A DNA stretch of 64,000 nt from positions 1,116,001 through 1,180,000 of the forward strand of contig BLAL01000194.1 in the NCBI GenBank assembly GCA_015698045.1, given 5' to 3'. A program made the translations under genes and the position numbers. Below are positions 1 to 10,792 of this stretch, piece by piece; the first letter of the stretch is position 1, and the number at the start of each line of letters is the position of its first letter. The stretch comes from Rhizophagus clarus (lineage: Eukaryota > Glomeromycota > Glomeromycetes > Glomerales > Glomeraceae). The notes under the pieces are model-generated. The model saw nothing but the letters and a program-made list of their open reading frames with translations, was not told the origin of the DNA and did not search any database.

Positions 1-3000
1 TCATTTAAAAGAAAAAATTCTGGTCGTTCAATATTTAGTGTATTATCCTCAAGTTCCTTACGTTCTTCAAGTTCTTCTTCTCTTCAAAGAGGTTCTTTAT
101 CAGATCCAGAGGATACTCTCCCTAATCATCATCAAAGAGTCAACACACCAGGTTCTCCTTCAAAACCTGATCGTATATTAGTTCGTTCTGGTTTTGGTTC
201 TTTAACATTAAAGCGACGTCGTTCCAAACCGGCTTTATCTCTTGCTTTATCCGATAATAATAGTAATAATAAAATGATGACTACTGGATTATCAAGTTCT
301 AGACCCGGTTCCCCTGAAAATTCTGAAAATTTATCTAAAGCTGGTAAAATTTTAGGATTAACGATTTCCGAAGAAAAAATTTTGTTAGACAATAAATTAT
401 CAAAAAAATCACGTGATACTAAAATGACTACTGGCGCATCAGATGAAAAAATTTCACCAACAAGATCTTTTAACAAAAATAATTCAAGCAAAGCTAATAA
501 GTTACTTGGATATAATGATAACAATCCAATGTTGAGTAGACAAAGTAAAGCTAGTAAAGTATTAGGTATAGATGATAATGAATTAAATAGAAGATCTCCT
601 TCAATGTACATGGATAGAGGAAGTATAGAAAGTCAAATGACTGTAGCAAGTATAAGGAAGAATGTAATATATAAAGGATTTTTAGCAAAACATACGAATA
701 CACATTTTAAATCATGGAAATCATGGAAGAGAAGATTTTTTATATTGGCAAAAAATACTTTATATTGTTTTAAATCTTCCGATCTTAATTCTCCATTATT
801 AGATCAATTTGAATTAACCTCTGACAGTGTGGTCTGTGTTAGTGATGCTTTTAATGGTAAAAGTTGGGTATTACAAGTTAGTAAATCAAATCATTCGAAT
901 CAAAAATCTTGGTATATACAAGCTGATAACGTTGACGATATGAAAGTTTGGTTAACTGAGTTAAAATCTACTGTAGTAAAATGTAATCATACACCTGAAA
1001 CGCCTAATTCAGCTGATAGATTATTATACGATGACGATGATGATGATGACGACGATGATTACGATTTTGATGACGATTTATTAAATGATGATAAGATTCA
1101 TCAAAGAACTTTTTCTTCTCCTAGTAAATTTACTAATTCTCCTGAATCGTCGTTAATTAAGTCATCATCTTCAATTGATGATTATTCTTTACCTCCCCCT
1201 CCACGTCCTCAAATTATGGCTTCTTTACCTCCTCCTCCTCGTCCAAGATCTGCTCCTTCTTCCCCTTCTTGTCCTCCTTCACCAATTACTTCATTATCTC
1301 CACCTCCACGTCAAATGTCTCCTCTTAATCATATTCCTTCTGATGTTGAAGAATTATGTTCAATTGATAATGATGTTTTGGAAATTCCACGTTCCGCTTC
1401 TCCAGTTGAAACATTATCCCCTCCAAGAGCAAGATTTTGTAATTCAATACACGAACACAAAGGTTCAATATCTAGTACATGTTCAACTAGTAGTGTAACT
1501 TCACCTTCAAGAAACAAATATAGATCAAATTCTGCTAATAGTTTATCAATTAATACTACTTTAACTTCAATACAAAAACCGTCGTCACCTCGTCAGTCAC
1601 CTCTCTCATCTCCTTCAGTAAATAATTCTCCTAGAAAATCTGCTCGTAGTTCTACGAGTAGTTATCGAGAAAGTATACCAATTATGATGCCATCTGGAAG
1701 TTTGATAGCTCCTTCCCCTACTTTTATATCCGATAATCCTACATTATCTCCTTTATCACGCACTTTATCTTTACGTAATGTTCAACAAATGTCTTATAAA
1801 TCATCCGATTTTTATGCTCGTTTACCAAATCCACCTAAGCCTCCAGAAGGTCCAAAACCTCCTGCAAGAAACAATGTTAAAGTTTCCTTAGTTAATTCTG
1901 ATCTTTATTTAAGTCGTAACCCTCCTCCAAATATTCCTTTACCTCAACCTCCTCCTCGTCCAGCAAACACATTAACTTCTGCATCCCGAGTTACTTCTCG
2001 TACATCATTACATCCGCCTCCTCCAATACCACCACCAAGAAGACCAAGTGCAGATGGACGAATGGGAGGAAAAGGAACAAATTCTATTATAACAAATTTT
2101 CCAGTACCTGTACAGAATAATAAACAGGCAACATCGTCATCACGAGAAAGATTTTCACATTATGAAAGGAATATGACATTACCTATTAATTTACCCTCCC
2201 GTTCATCTTACACAAGATTACCTGCTAGATCAAAATCTCCTCCACCTTCAAGAAATAATACCACTTCAATGATATATTCCTCTAATCCATCAAGATTTCA
2301 AACAATGTCAATTAATTTACCTTCTCATTTTACAATTGCTCCTTTGCCTCCTCCAACGCGTCCTCCTAATATACCATTACCTCCTGTACCTACTCAATCC
2401 TCCAATATATCAATGATAACACCTTTGATTACAAAAAATTTTATAGATAATATTCAGGATACAACACTACCACCAGAGTTAACATCACCACCACCAATTG
2501 AGTTTCCTGATGATGATGATTTAGATCCTGATTATGCAGAAGAATTAGCTGCTTCAAGAATTCGTTCCCAAAAATTAAAAAATACAACCCCTGATACTTA
2601 TTTATCTGTGGGCAATTCTTCACAACAATTACCCACTTCTGGATTGACTTTTGTTATGGTCGAAGAAACTCTTGGTGATGGGGAATTAGTATTGGATCTT
2701 CAGGATGTTAGTGAAGATCACCCTCATGTTATTAGATCAAAATCTTCTCGTAATAATATTCATAATGATTTAATAAGGAATGATAAAGAGGAGAAAAATA
2801 TGAATAAAAAAAACATTACAATATTAGAAGAAATGAATTCGGAAGGAAATGAAAAGGAAAATATAAAGGAAGAAGAGAAGGAAACAGTGAAAGAGGTAGA
2901 GGACAGATCAATAAAAGAGAATTTAGGGAAGAATGATATAATTAATAATGTTAATGGACATGTTAAAAATGTTATTAACAAAAATAACATTAATAATGTT

Positions 3001-3024
3001 CCGTCTTCAAATCTCTCTATATGA
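1..3024 (+). CDS. PH-domain, proline-rich protein (5' end outside window)
   Basis: The frame is open from base 1 to the TGA at 3022-3024 (1007 residues). The first ATG, at 274, is not a convincing start because the 91 upstream codons are open and of the same Ser-rich composition, so the gene is cut by the window edge. Seen in order: Ser/Arg-rich start; three copies of an SKAxKxLG motif (residues about 112, 163, 182); a pleckstrin-homology domain (about 222-327; YKGFLAKH strand, WKRRFFIL, final WLTEL helix); an Asp run (about residues 344-355); many PPPPRP-type proline motifs typical of SH3/WW/profilin ligands; and a Lys/Glu/Asn-rich tail. PH domains bind phosphoinositides, so a membrane-recruited scaffold at the cell cortex is the likely role (inference). 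No enzyme domain is seen. The next gene, on the other strand, converges on it. PH call confident; exact function unknown. Confidence 0.85.
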   Translation, partial: SFKRKNSGRSIFSVLSSSSLRSSSSSSLQRGSLSDPEDTLPNHHQRVNTPGSPSKPDRILVRSGFGSLTLKRRRSKPALSLALSDNNSNNKMMTTGLSSSRPGSPENSENLSKAGKILGLTISEEKILLDNKLSKKSRDTKMTTGASDEKISPTRSFNKNNSSKANKLLGYNDNNPMLSRQSKASKVLGIDDNELNRRSPSMYMDRGSIESQMTVASIRKNVIYKGFLAKHTNTHFKSWKSWKRRFFILAKNTLYCFKSSDLNSPLLDQFELTSDSVVCVSDAFNGKSWVLQVSKSNHSNQKSWYIQADNVDDMKVWLTELKSTVVKCNHTPETPNSADRLLYDDDDDDDDDDYDFDDDLLNDDKIHQRTFSSPSKFTNSPESSLIKSSSSIDDYSLPPPPRPQIMASLPPPPRPRSAPSSPSCPPSPITSLSPPPRQMSPLNHIPSDVEELCSIDNDVLEIPRSASPVETLSPPRARFCNSIHEHKGSISSTCSTSSVTSPSRNKYRSNSANSLSINTTLTSIQKPSSPRQSPLSSPSVNNSPRKSARSSTSSYRESIPIMMPSGSLIAPSPTFISDNPTLSPLSRTLSLRNVQQMSYKSSDFYARLPNPPKPPEGPKPPARNNVKVSLVNSDLYLSRNPPPNIPLPQPPPRPANTLTSASRVTSRTSLHPPPPIPPPRRPSADGRMGGKGTNSIITNFPVPVQNNKQATSSSRERFSHYERNMTLPINLPSRSSYTRLPARSKSPPPSRNNTTSMIYSSNPSRFQTMSINLPSHFTIAPLPPPTRPPNIPLPPVPTQSSNISMITPLITKNFIDNIQDTTLPPELTSPPPIEFPDDDDLDPDYAEELAASRIRSQKLKNTTPDTYLSVGNSSQQLPTSGLTFVMVEETLGDGELVLDLQDVSEDHPHVIRSKSSRNNIHNDLIRNDKEEKNMNKKNITILEEMNSEGNEKENIKEEEKETVKEVEDRSIKENLGKNDIINNVNGHVKNVINKNNINNVPSSNLSI

Positions 3025-4056
3025 CAAGAGATATTTTGTTTTTTTTTAATTTATTGTATTTCTATTCGTTGGGTGGGAAGATATCAATATATTGTTATTT
3101 ATTTTTATTGGCACACATATATATACTAGCATTTTATATTACATTATTTATTATATTATCTATTATATTATATTATTTATTTTATTTATTTTGTAGAAAT
3201 TTTTGTATTATTTAGTTTGTTATATTAGCATTTTTGTATTTTCTTTGTATAGAAAATTGTTTTTTTAAAAAAAAAATTTGAGTATAACCTTTTTAAAATA
3301 TTACTGTTTTAATTAAAAAAAAAAAATTTTTTTATTTAAAAAATCACCTTTAAATTAACAATATTTTTGCCTTTTAAATTTAGTATTGCTTTTTTTTTTG
3401 TATTTTTTTTTCTGTGTATAATATATTCTTTAATATTATTAAAGTTCTTTCATTTTGTATAATAATAATTATAAATATTTTTTTATAGTTTGTCAAATGA
3501 CCAGTATTAATAATATAGAGGGAAGAAGATTTTTTTTTTTTCTATTGCAATTCGATCTTCTTACTACGATCCAATGTAGAAAGTTTTATTATAACTTTCT
3601 ATTTGGTATAACTATGGTAAAACTTTGAAATAGGATCACTCCATCTTTTGAAGATATTAAATTTAAAATTCATTATTTTATTTTTTTATGGATAAAAAAA
3701 CACCAGCAGGGTCTTTCAAACTTCATTGTTTTTTCTGGAAAAAAAAAAAAAAAAATTTCCACATCTTTTAAAATAAATAAAATAGAAATATATTATTTTG
3801 GTTACAATTAAAAAGACCATTTTTTTTTCTTCGACTTCTAATTAATATTTTATCAATCCATAATCATCACTTTAATTGAATAATACCTTAGCATCCGACA
3901 TTTCTTTCTCCAACAAATTATTATTTTTCATAACTATATCTATAATTTAAATAATCATGTAAGTGATAAATATTTCTATAATAATAATAATATTATTATT
4001 ATTCATTCTCTCTAATAAAAATATTTACCTGTATATAATTAAATTTTATTTTCGAT
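3025..4056. other. Intergenic, between convergent genes
   Basis: AT-rich non-coding DNA with many A and T homopolymers and a short (ATT)n stretch near 3985. It probably holds the two 3' UTRs. No ORF, RNA gene or repeat family recognised. Confidence 0.6.
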
Positions 4057-4445
4057 TTAAGATGATTTAGATTCATTAAGTGATTTCCATCCTTTAATTT
4101 TACTTTCTTTTAACAAATCCAAATATTTTTCGGCTAACTCTTTACAATTTTGATAATGATTAACACTTTCAGTTTTATAACATTTTCTTAATTGATCACG
4201 GATTAATCGTAATTCCATTACTTTAATCCAATCTTCTCGAATTTTTTGTTCTCGCGCGTCAAGAATACCTATTTCATTTTTTAAGAATAAGAATAAAAGT
4301 CTTTAATTTATTAACGATTGAAAAGAATCATTTTTTTTTTTTTTAATAATAAATCTATTCTACCAGGTCGGTCGCTTGGTTCAACTTCATTAAGTGGAGG
4401 AACAATGGGAAAAGTTTTATGGGTAGGATATTCCCAGCTTGCCAT
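4057..4445 (-). CDS. NADH:ubiquinone oxidoreductase 12 kDa subunit (NDUFB10/PDSW type)
   Basis: Two-exon gene: exon 1 4445-4364, exon 2 4268-4057, intron 4363-4269 (GTAGAA...ATAG). The spliced length is 294 nt, giving 97 residues from MASWEYPTHK to the TAA. The core reads IREDWIKVMELRLIRDQLRK, then CYKTESVNHYQNC and a YLDLLKESKIKG end. This is the conserved pattern of the fungal 12 kDa / metazoan NDUFB10 accessory subunit of mitochondrial complex I: Arg/Glu-rich helix, then CY...EGVNHx...C with paired cysteines. Its size fits the fungal family. It is an accessory subunit of the membrane arm, facing the intermembrane space in known structures. No transmembrane segment is visible, as expected. 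It is divergent from the gene starting at 4634, with 188 bp between the two ATGs. The family assignment is from memory of the conserved pattern; I am fairly sure of it. Confidence 0.82.
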
Positions 4446-4633
4446 TTGAGTGAGACTTTTTTTTTTATATATATATATGTATATACTATTAAAGATCGAA
4501 CAGAAAAAAAAAATTGGTTATAAAAATAATAATGCAAGATTTTCGTTACACGACATATCTTAATAATGACATAATTAAAAGAGGTAATTATTAGTTTTTT
4601 CTTTTATTATAAAAAAAAATTATTATTATTATT
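4446..4633. promoter_or_regulatory. Short divergent (bidirectional) promoter region
   Basis: The 188 bp between two divergently oriented start codons (4445 minus, 4634 plus) must hold both promoters and both 5' UTRs. It contains a (TA)n tract near 4468-4486 and an (ATT)n run just before the plus-strand ATG. No defined box can be assigned. Confidence 0.5.
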
Positions 4634-6244
4634 ATGGAAGGTAGATCTAACAATAAACGAGCCAACGAACCAAAACATTTGCGAAGGAAAGTGGTGTTCG
4701 TAGATCCTGATGATCCCAAAGCACCACATTGGTGGCCTGCCTTGGTAAATTTTTAGACCAAGTTTATATTCCTCATTATAAAGCTTTTCTCTAACTTATT
4801 ATACTGTTATAGGTGGTCCCGCTTAAAGAAATCGAAATATTTAAACAAAGAATGGACTGTGATGTACAGTACCCAGCTGAAGGAGAAAACGTAGTATGTT
4901 ATTTTGAAGACGGTTCTTTTTCAAATGTATCAGAAAAAGACCAACTTCCTTTTGATCCAAAAGGTCCACCATACACTACATATATGGAAGGTCCTAATGC
5001 ATCAATCTTTCAAAGAGATAAAGCCGTAGCGTTGGCTACACAATATTATGAAAAAGGTGTTATACCTCAATCTTTCAAATGGCTTCACAGAGAAGATAGT
5101 AGTACATCAATCGGAACTGGTTTTTCTGTCAATGGTGATATTAATATGAATGAATCTGAATACGTAAATGGTGAAGAAGATCATAAGATATACGAATCGA
5201 GGACTTCTGGAAACACGAAAAGACACTCAAGAAAAGATAGTACTAATAACGGTGCGTCATACAACTTAATATACCCAATATAATATTAACTGGTAGTTAG
5301 AAAGATAATTTTATAATGTTATAACCTGTTTTACGAATGAATGAATTAATACCTATTAGGGTTTACTATTTATTATTGGATATAGCAATAGATAATGCAA
5401 GTTTCAATAAGAAAGATGGGCAAGCTAATACTAAAAAAGATAATGGAGGAACTACTCAACGAAAGAATAGTATTAGTGGTCCATCTAGGAAGGTAAGTAA
5501 AAGAAATTCAAGGACATAATACTAGTAGGCATTATTTAAGATCTTTCCTTAAATGGGTATATTTTTAGAATTCTGGTCCATTAACAGGAAACTCAACATC
5601 ACGAGCCACGAAAACAAAGCAAAGTAAAACATCAGGACATATACGACAACTTTCTACAAATTCAACAACTACAAAACTTTCTTCAATTAATCAATCTACA
5701 AATAACTATTCATCTTCCATGCAACAATCAAAATCCATGAATAATAGCGCATCTGCAAGTGTATCAACATCATTGGGCACATCAAATTCTGCAATGATGA
5801 CTGAACGAGCCACTACAACGTCACGAGTAAAAACATGTTCACAATGTGGAGAAAAGGCCAGCTCTGCGAGAGCAACAGTTTCCGCGAGTAGTGCTGAACA
5901 ATCTCACGCGCAAAGTCATAGTGTGTTATGCGGGGAATGTGGTGAATTAATGAATTCTTTAATAATTAAAGATGGCAATGTTGTAATGGAAAATGATAAT
6001 TATTTTAAACATTTTGTTGAAAAAAAACGTAGACAGCCTGAAAGATTTTGGAATATAAAGGATGTCGAAAAAGTTGAGATGAGTATTCTATATGGAAAAT
6101 TACCGATTAGTAAACGGCAAAAATGGTTGGATAGATCTGAAGGTATGATTTTTATATTTTCTAGAAAAAATGCATATTTGTGGATGTTTAATCTATTTTT
6201 TTTATTTAGATATAATGGAGTTATCAAAGCAATTTGGAGATTAA
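4634..6244 (+). CDS. PWWP/Tudor-like chromatin protein with Cys-pair motif
   Basis: Five exons: 4634-4744, 4813-5251, 5386-5492, 5569-6142, 6210-6244. All introns are GT-AG and the spliced length of 1266 nt gives 421 residues. The N terminus reads HWWPALVVP at the exon 1/2 junction, then a beta-rich stretch with CYFEDGSFSNVSEKDQLPF and a helix DKAVALATQYYEKG. This resembles a PWWP/Tudor (royal-family) fold, whose signature is a WWPA-type motif; a relation to the RBB1NT domain of ARID4 proteins is possible. The middle is Ser/Thr/Asn-rich and basic (disordered). Toward the C terminus are two CxxC pairs about 33 residues apart (CSQCGE...CGECGE), a possible zinc site, and a basic stretch KKRRQPERFW. 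A nuclear, histone- or DNA-binding role is inferred. Intron 2 is the least certain junction; it joins frames correctly at AAC-G|CA. Confidence 0.7.
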
Positions 6245-6587
6245 TTATTATATTATATTTTCTTATCAAATTAAGAAAATTGCTTGGATGCTGAGTTCAC
6301 AATTAATATCACTTGTAATTACATTATTTACAAGTTAATGAAAAAGAATAAATTGATTAAAATTACATTATTTCATTCTTGGATTTGATTGAAATTTTGT
6401 ATAACATTACAATGATACAAAATTAAAAATAATATAAATTTACGGATGCTTCTGATTATATATATAAAAATAATGTTATTGGTCATAATAGGACCGACGT
6501 TAAACTTTACACAATTTGTATAAAATAAATAATAATAAATCTATTAAATAATAAAATATTTTTCAATCACAAATATTATATTTTCAC
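6245..6587. other. Intergenic between convergent genes
   Basis: 343 bp of AT-rich sequence between two stop codons, holding both 3' UTRs. No further structure seen. Confidence 0.5.
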
Positions 6588-9500
6588 TTATCTCCTTTTG
6601 TTCAATTCATCAACAGTTTTTCTTAAATCACCATAATTTTCATCAAGGGTTTTAACAGCAATTTTTTCATTCCAACCACAACTTTTAATCCATTTAATCA
6701 TAATCTCTCTTTTTTTATCTTCAATAACTTCCTCTTTCCAAGTTCTTTCAACTTTATATTTAACTTTATCTTGATGACTTTTTCTAATCGTTTTTATTCT
6801 AATTTTAAAAGCTCCACTAATAGGTCTGTGATCCGATATTTTACATTCGTATCTAGAATAATGTTCTTGTTCAATATTAGTACCAAAATGTAATATTCTA
6901 TCACACCACGATGGAGTTCTTTTTTTCTCTGATGTATCATATATATTTTTTCCAGGATCATATTTATATGTTGGCGCAAAATTTGGTACACCTTCTATAA
7001 ATGATCTTAACCGAAATCCAGGATTTTTATTCATTTGTTTTCTTAATTGATCATATTCTAATAATAATGAATAATCCTTATCTTCTATAGCATCAAGTAC
7101 TTCTTCTCTTGGTAAACTTATTCTATAATTTAAATCACCACTAAAAAATACTATTTCATGATCTAACACCATTGATCCATCTCCTCCATGTGCGAACACA
7201 CCTTTATTATCATTCCATGAATTATTTGCTCTTGATGGGAATACTGTATTATCCAATATCTTTGCTACATCTGTATTTCTTTCTTTTATTTGTGTTTGTC
7301 CTGCTGCTAAATGACAATTCACAAAACATATTGATGAGTCATCATATATAAATCTTACTGCTATTGAACCTTTATTACCATGTAAACCTTTCAGTCCAGT
7401 TTTCTTTATCGCAACATCTGTATCTCTTATTTTATCTTTTTCCGATTTTTTCGCAAAAATGCATGTAAATAATCCAACAAGATTATCCGATACCAAAACT
7501 TCATATTCTTGATTTGTATATTGTTGAACAATTTCAATCAGTTTATCGTACCATAACTTATATCGATGTGTTATATTTTCATTTAACTGTTTATCAGTTT
7601 TCTTTTTACTCATCAACATAGTTTCTAAAATATTTTTTTTTTTACAAATTAATTTAAAAAAAAAAAAATTTAATGTATTTCATTTAAAAAAAGATACTTT
7701 TTATCTATTACTCACTTGCAGTCATCTTTTTCGATTCCAAATCAATAATTTCTTGAAATCCGACAACTATAATGTCAGGTGACTCCGTACTCTTGAACAA
7801 TTCTTTAAGGAACTGTCTACTATCAGTGGAATTTTCTAAATCTACCGGTTTTGAAGCATCGATATTCCATGAACATATCAGCACTTTAACATTCCTAGAA
7901 TCACAGTATTCACGTTCTCTTGCAACCATTTCATCATCTGTATAGATAAGTTATTATTAAAATAAAATTTCTGTAAAAGTAGTAATAACGACCTTCTAAA
8001 TGCTCACCTATCCAATCTTCAGTCATTAAACCATCCCAAGTAATTATTTGACCTTCTTCGCTCAAACTGGCAACTTGTAGTCTATCAACTCTCAGTAAAC
8101 CTGTCTCATCTAATTGCATATCAACAATGGGAGCTTTATGAGCTTTCCATTCTTTAATTACAATCCAGGGACTAGATCGTACGTCATATACATGTATCAT
8201 GCCAGTATGGAATCCAACCCAAAGGTAATCACCAACACTCAATAAAGAATTAATACAATAAACTGAATCAGTTACCACGGATTTCTTTTCATATGTCTCA
8301 GCATCCCACACGGATATTTTTCCATCATCATGTCCGATATAAACAAAAAAAGAATCGTTAGAATCGTTCTTTCGTGTCATGTATGTCATGCATTTTACAT
8401 TTCCTATATCAACTCCAAATTCAATTTTTTTCAATACTGATCCATATGTCTCAAGTGGACTAAAAATTTCAACCATCTTACCAGATGATAACCATAAATG
8501 TTTCCCAACTACAATAGCACAATTTACTTTTAATGAAACTTTTACACTTTGTGGTTTTGATTTCAGGGAGATAACACCATCTTCACCTTCTGACCAAATT
8601 AATAGTTTGCCGCTATCATCTAAAGTCCACAATTGGAGTTCATGATGTAATATAAAATTAATTTGAGAGTTATGAGCTTTCTTATTAACTTCGATATATT
8701 TTTCTCCATTTATATCAATGGCGAATAAGTGACCATCCTGAGTTCCACACCAAATATAACGACCAATGTCTTCCACACGACGAGTTGGACGCCAGCATAA
8801 ACTTACCGCCTTAGAATCATCATGAGAAATTGTGCGAGTATTTGTACCATCCGTTAATAACCATATACGAGTATGTCCTGAACTCGTAACTACAAATTTA
8901 CCAGCAATGCCAAAAGTACGCGTTGTAACTTTACTATAAATATCTTTAACATCATCAAATTTTGGTGGACGTCTATTAACACGAGTTGCATCCGGAGTAT
9001 CTGAGGCACGGTCTGCTGAATGATCAGAATCTGAATCTGACTCTTCTTTTTCACGTTTACTTTTATTCTTTTCCTTATTATTATTTCGATCAGGCTTTCG
9101 TGGGCGATCAGGAAGCGGTGGTGCTGATTTGTTTTGTGGCCTTGGAGGCAAAGAAGGTGGCCCATTCTCTAAATCACTTTCATTATGCTTATGTAAAACT
9201 CTATCATATTTTTTTGGGGGTAATGAAGGTATTGATTGATTGAATCTAAGGTATGAATTAGAATTTGTATCAATCGAGGTATCATCTATAAGTTTATTTC
9301 CTATTCCTCTGGATGTAACATGAGAATGACTATGCCTCCTAGGTCTTGAGGAAAGAGAAGCTGCTGAAGATTCATTATCCATTTCATTTACATCGGAAAA
9401 TGGGTCAGCGTCCTTAGAATCAGTTTCTTTAGAATCATCAAAAGGGTTGTCATTATCCAGGACTTTATGATAATTCGATGCTGAATATTGTAGAGGAGCA

Positions 9501-10055
9501 CTATTAGGAATATGTGAAAGTGTGGGTGAAGTATTTTTTAGCGTCGAAGATGGTGGTGGTATAATAGGTTTAATGTTTCCAGCTGTTTGAGGTTTTGATC
9601 TTGAAGGAGGTATCGGAGGTGGAGATCTTTTATGATTCAGAGTATTAACTGCACTAACCACATTAACACTATTCTTAAATTTTTGTAATGGTTGACCATT
9701 AATTCTATTATCTGAGGAATTTGAATCTCTTTTTAATGAAGTAGTTTGAAGTAGTTGTTGTTGTTGAGTTATAACGTTAGGATAGGGTTTAGTGGTGGGG
9801 TTATCGTTTGTAGTTTCATCAGTATTATTATTATTTTGATTTAGTTGTTCAATTATAGATTTTATTGACCTATTTGGTTTTGAATCATCGTCTCCGCCAG
9901 ATGTAATCTGATCTACCTGTGCTAACAAAATAACTAAAATAAGGATCTAATTTAAAGGAAACAAGCAAAATAACATAATAGTTTATAGTATATAACATAC
10001 CAGTATTCATTGACGATGTAGTTTTTGGTAGAAGTTTAGAATTTGAAGTATTCAT
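6588..10055 (-). CDS. WD40-type propeller plus inositol polyphosphate 5-phosphatase
   Basis: Four exons on the minus strand: 10055-10001, 9921-7993, 7937-7716, 7624-6588. The spliced length is 3243 nt, giving 1080 residues. It removes the 5-phosphate of phosphoinositides or inositol polyphosphates, probably at endomembranes or the plasma membrane. Seen: a disordered Ser/Pro-rich N terminus with PPIPPSR and PPRPQNKSAPPLPDRP-type SH3 ligands; a WD40-like region (about residues 340-655; repeated GHTRIWLL, GKLLIWSE, GKISVWDA); then the IPPc catalytic domain from about 670 with NVKVLICSWNID, KGSIAVRF, GDLNYR (about 896), PSWCDRIL (about 973) and SDHRPI (about 999). These carry the Mg-binding and catalytic residues, so the enzyme should be active. 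The C-terminal 80 residues replace the usual ASH/RhoGAP tail and end in a helix pair resembling a UBA fold (weak). The same WD40-IPPc order is known in plant 5PTases 12-14 and in fungi. The exon 2 donor (GTCGTT) is atypical. Confidence 0.88.
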
Positions 10056-10792
10056 AGTTATTTGTTCAATTAAAGGATTAAAAAATAAATTAGGTAGATA
10101 AAAAAAAAAAATAAGAAATATCTATCTGCTATCTACATTGTTACGAAGAGCAAAATGCTTGATTTTTTTCCAAAAATGGATAATACAATTATTTTTTTTT
10201 TGTGTCAGATCGACTTTGAGTGGCTTGTACTATCCACGTTGAGAAATTAATAATACATTTTTTTTGTCACGAGAATTAAAGATACACCAAGTTAATTCAA
10301 TTTTTAATTAAAAAGCATTTAACGTAATAATCAGGTACTACTTTTAAAGGTACACTAAAATAAGTAAAGTTTGAAAAATTATGTAAAAAAAAAAATCAGG
10401 TTTTTTATCTTTATTACATAATTCCTATCCGTCTACATCAATTACAAATTTGTACGAATGCGTTTGTTTCGTGTATGAAATTTTCATGGTACTCGTCAAA
10501 AATCATTCTCGTTCACCGGACGAAAGTCGCGAGATTTTAATTTAATTTAGGGGGTCATTTGACGATTATGAATGGGAAAATGGAGGGAAAAAAATGATAA
10601 TTCTGGTAAAAAATTATAATAATTTTAAAAATTTTCTTAACAATATCACGTGAATTTCCGGATTTTAGGTTAAACACCGCAGTGGGCATTAACTTAAAAT
10701 TCATTTTTTTAACAAATCACTTAAATGCCCAGAACATCCAATAAATCGACCCAATTCGATTAAATAAATGTTCACCCTTTGTAAATATTGAT
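10056..10792. other. Intergenic (promoter of the 5-phosphatase gene, 3' UTR of the next)
   Basis: 737 bp, non-coding. It includes a locally less AT-rich patch near 10500-10535. No ORF or repeat family recognised. Confidence 0.5.

Noticed and set aside
132-611. 159-codon minus-strand ORF
   Set aside because: Shadow of the Ser-rich plus-strand PH gene, which is open through the whole region.
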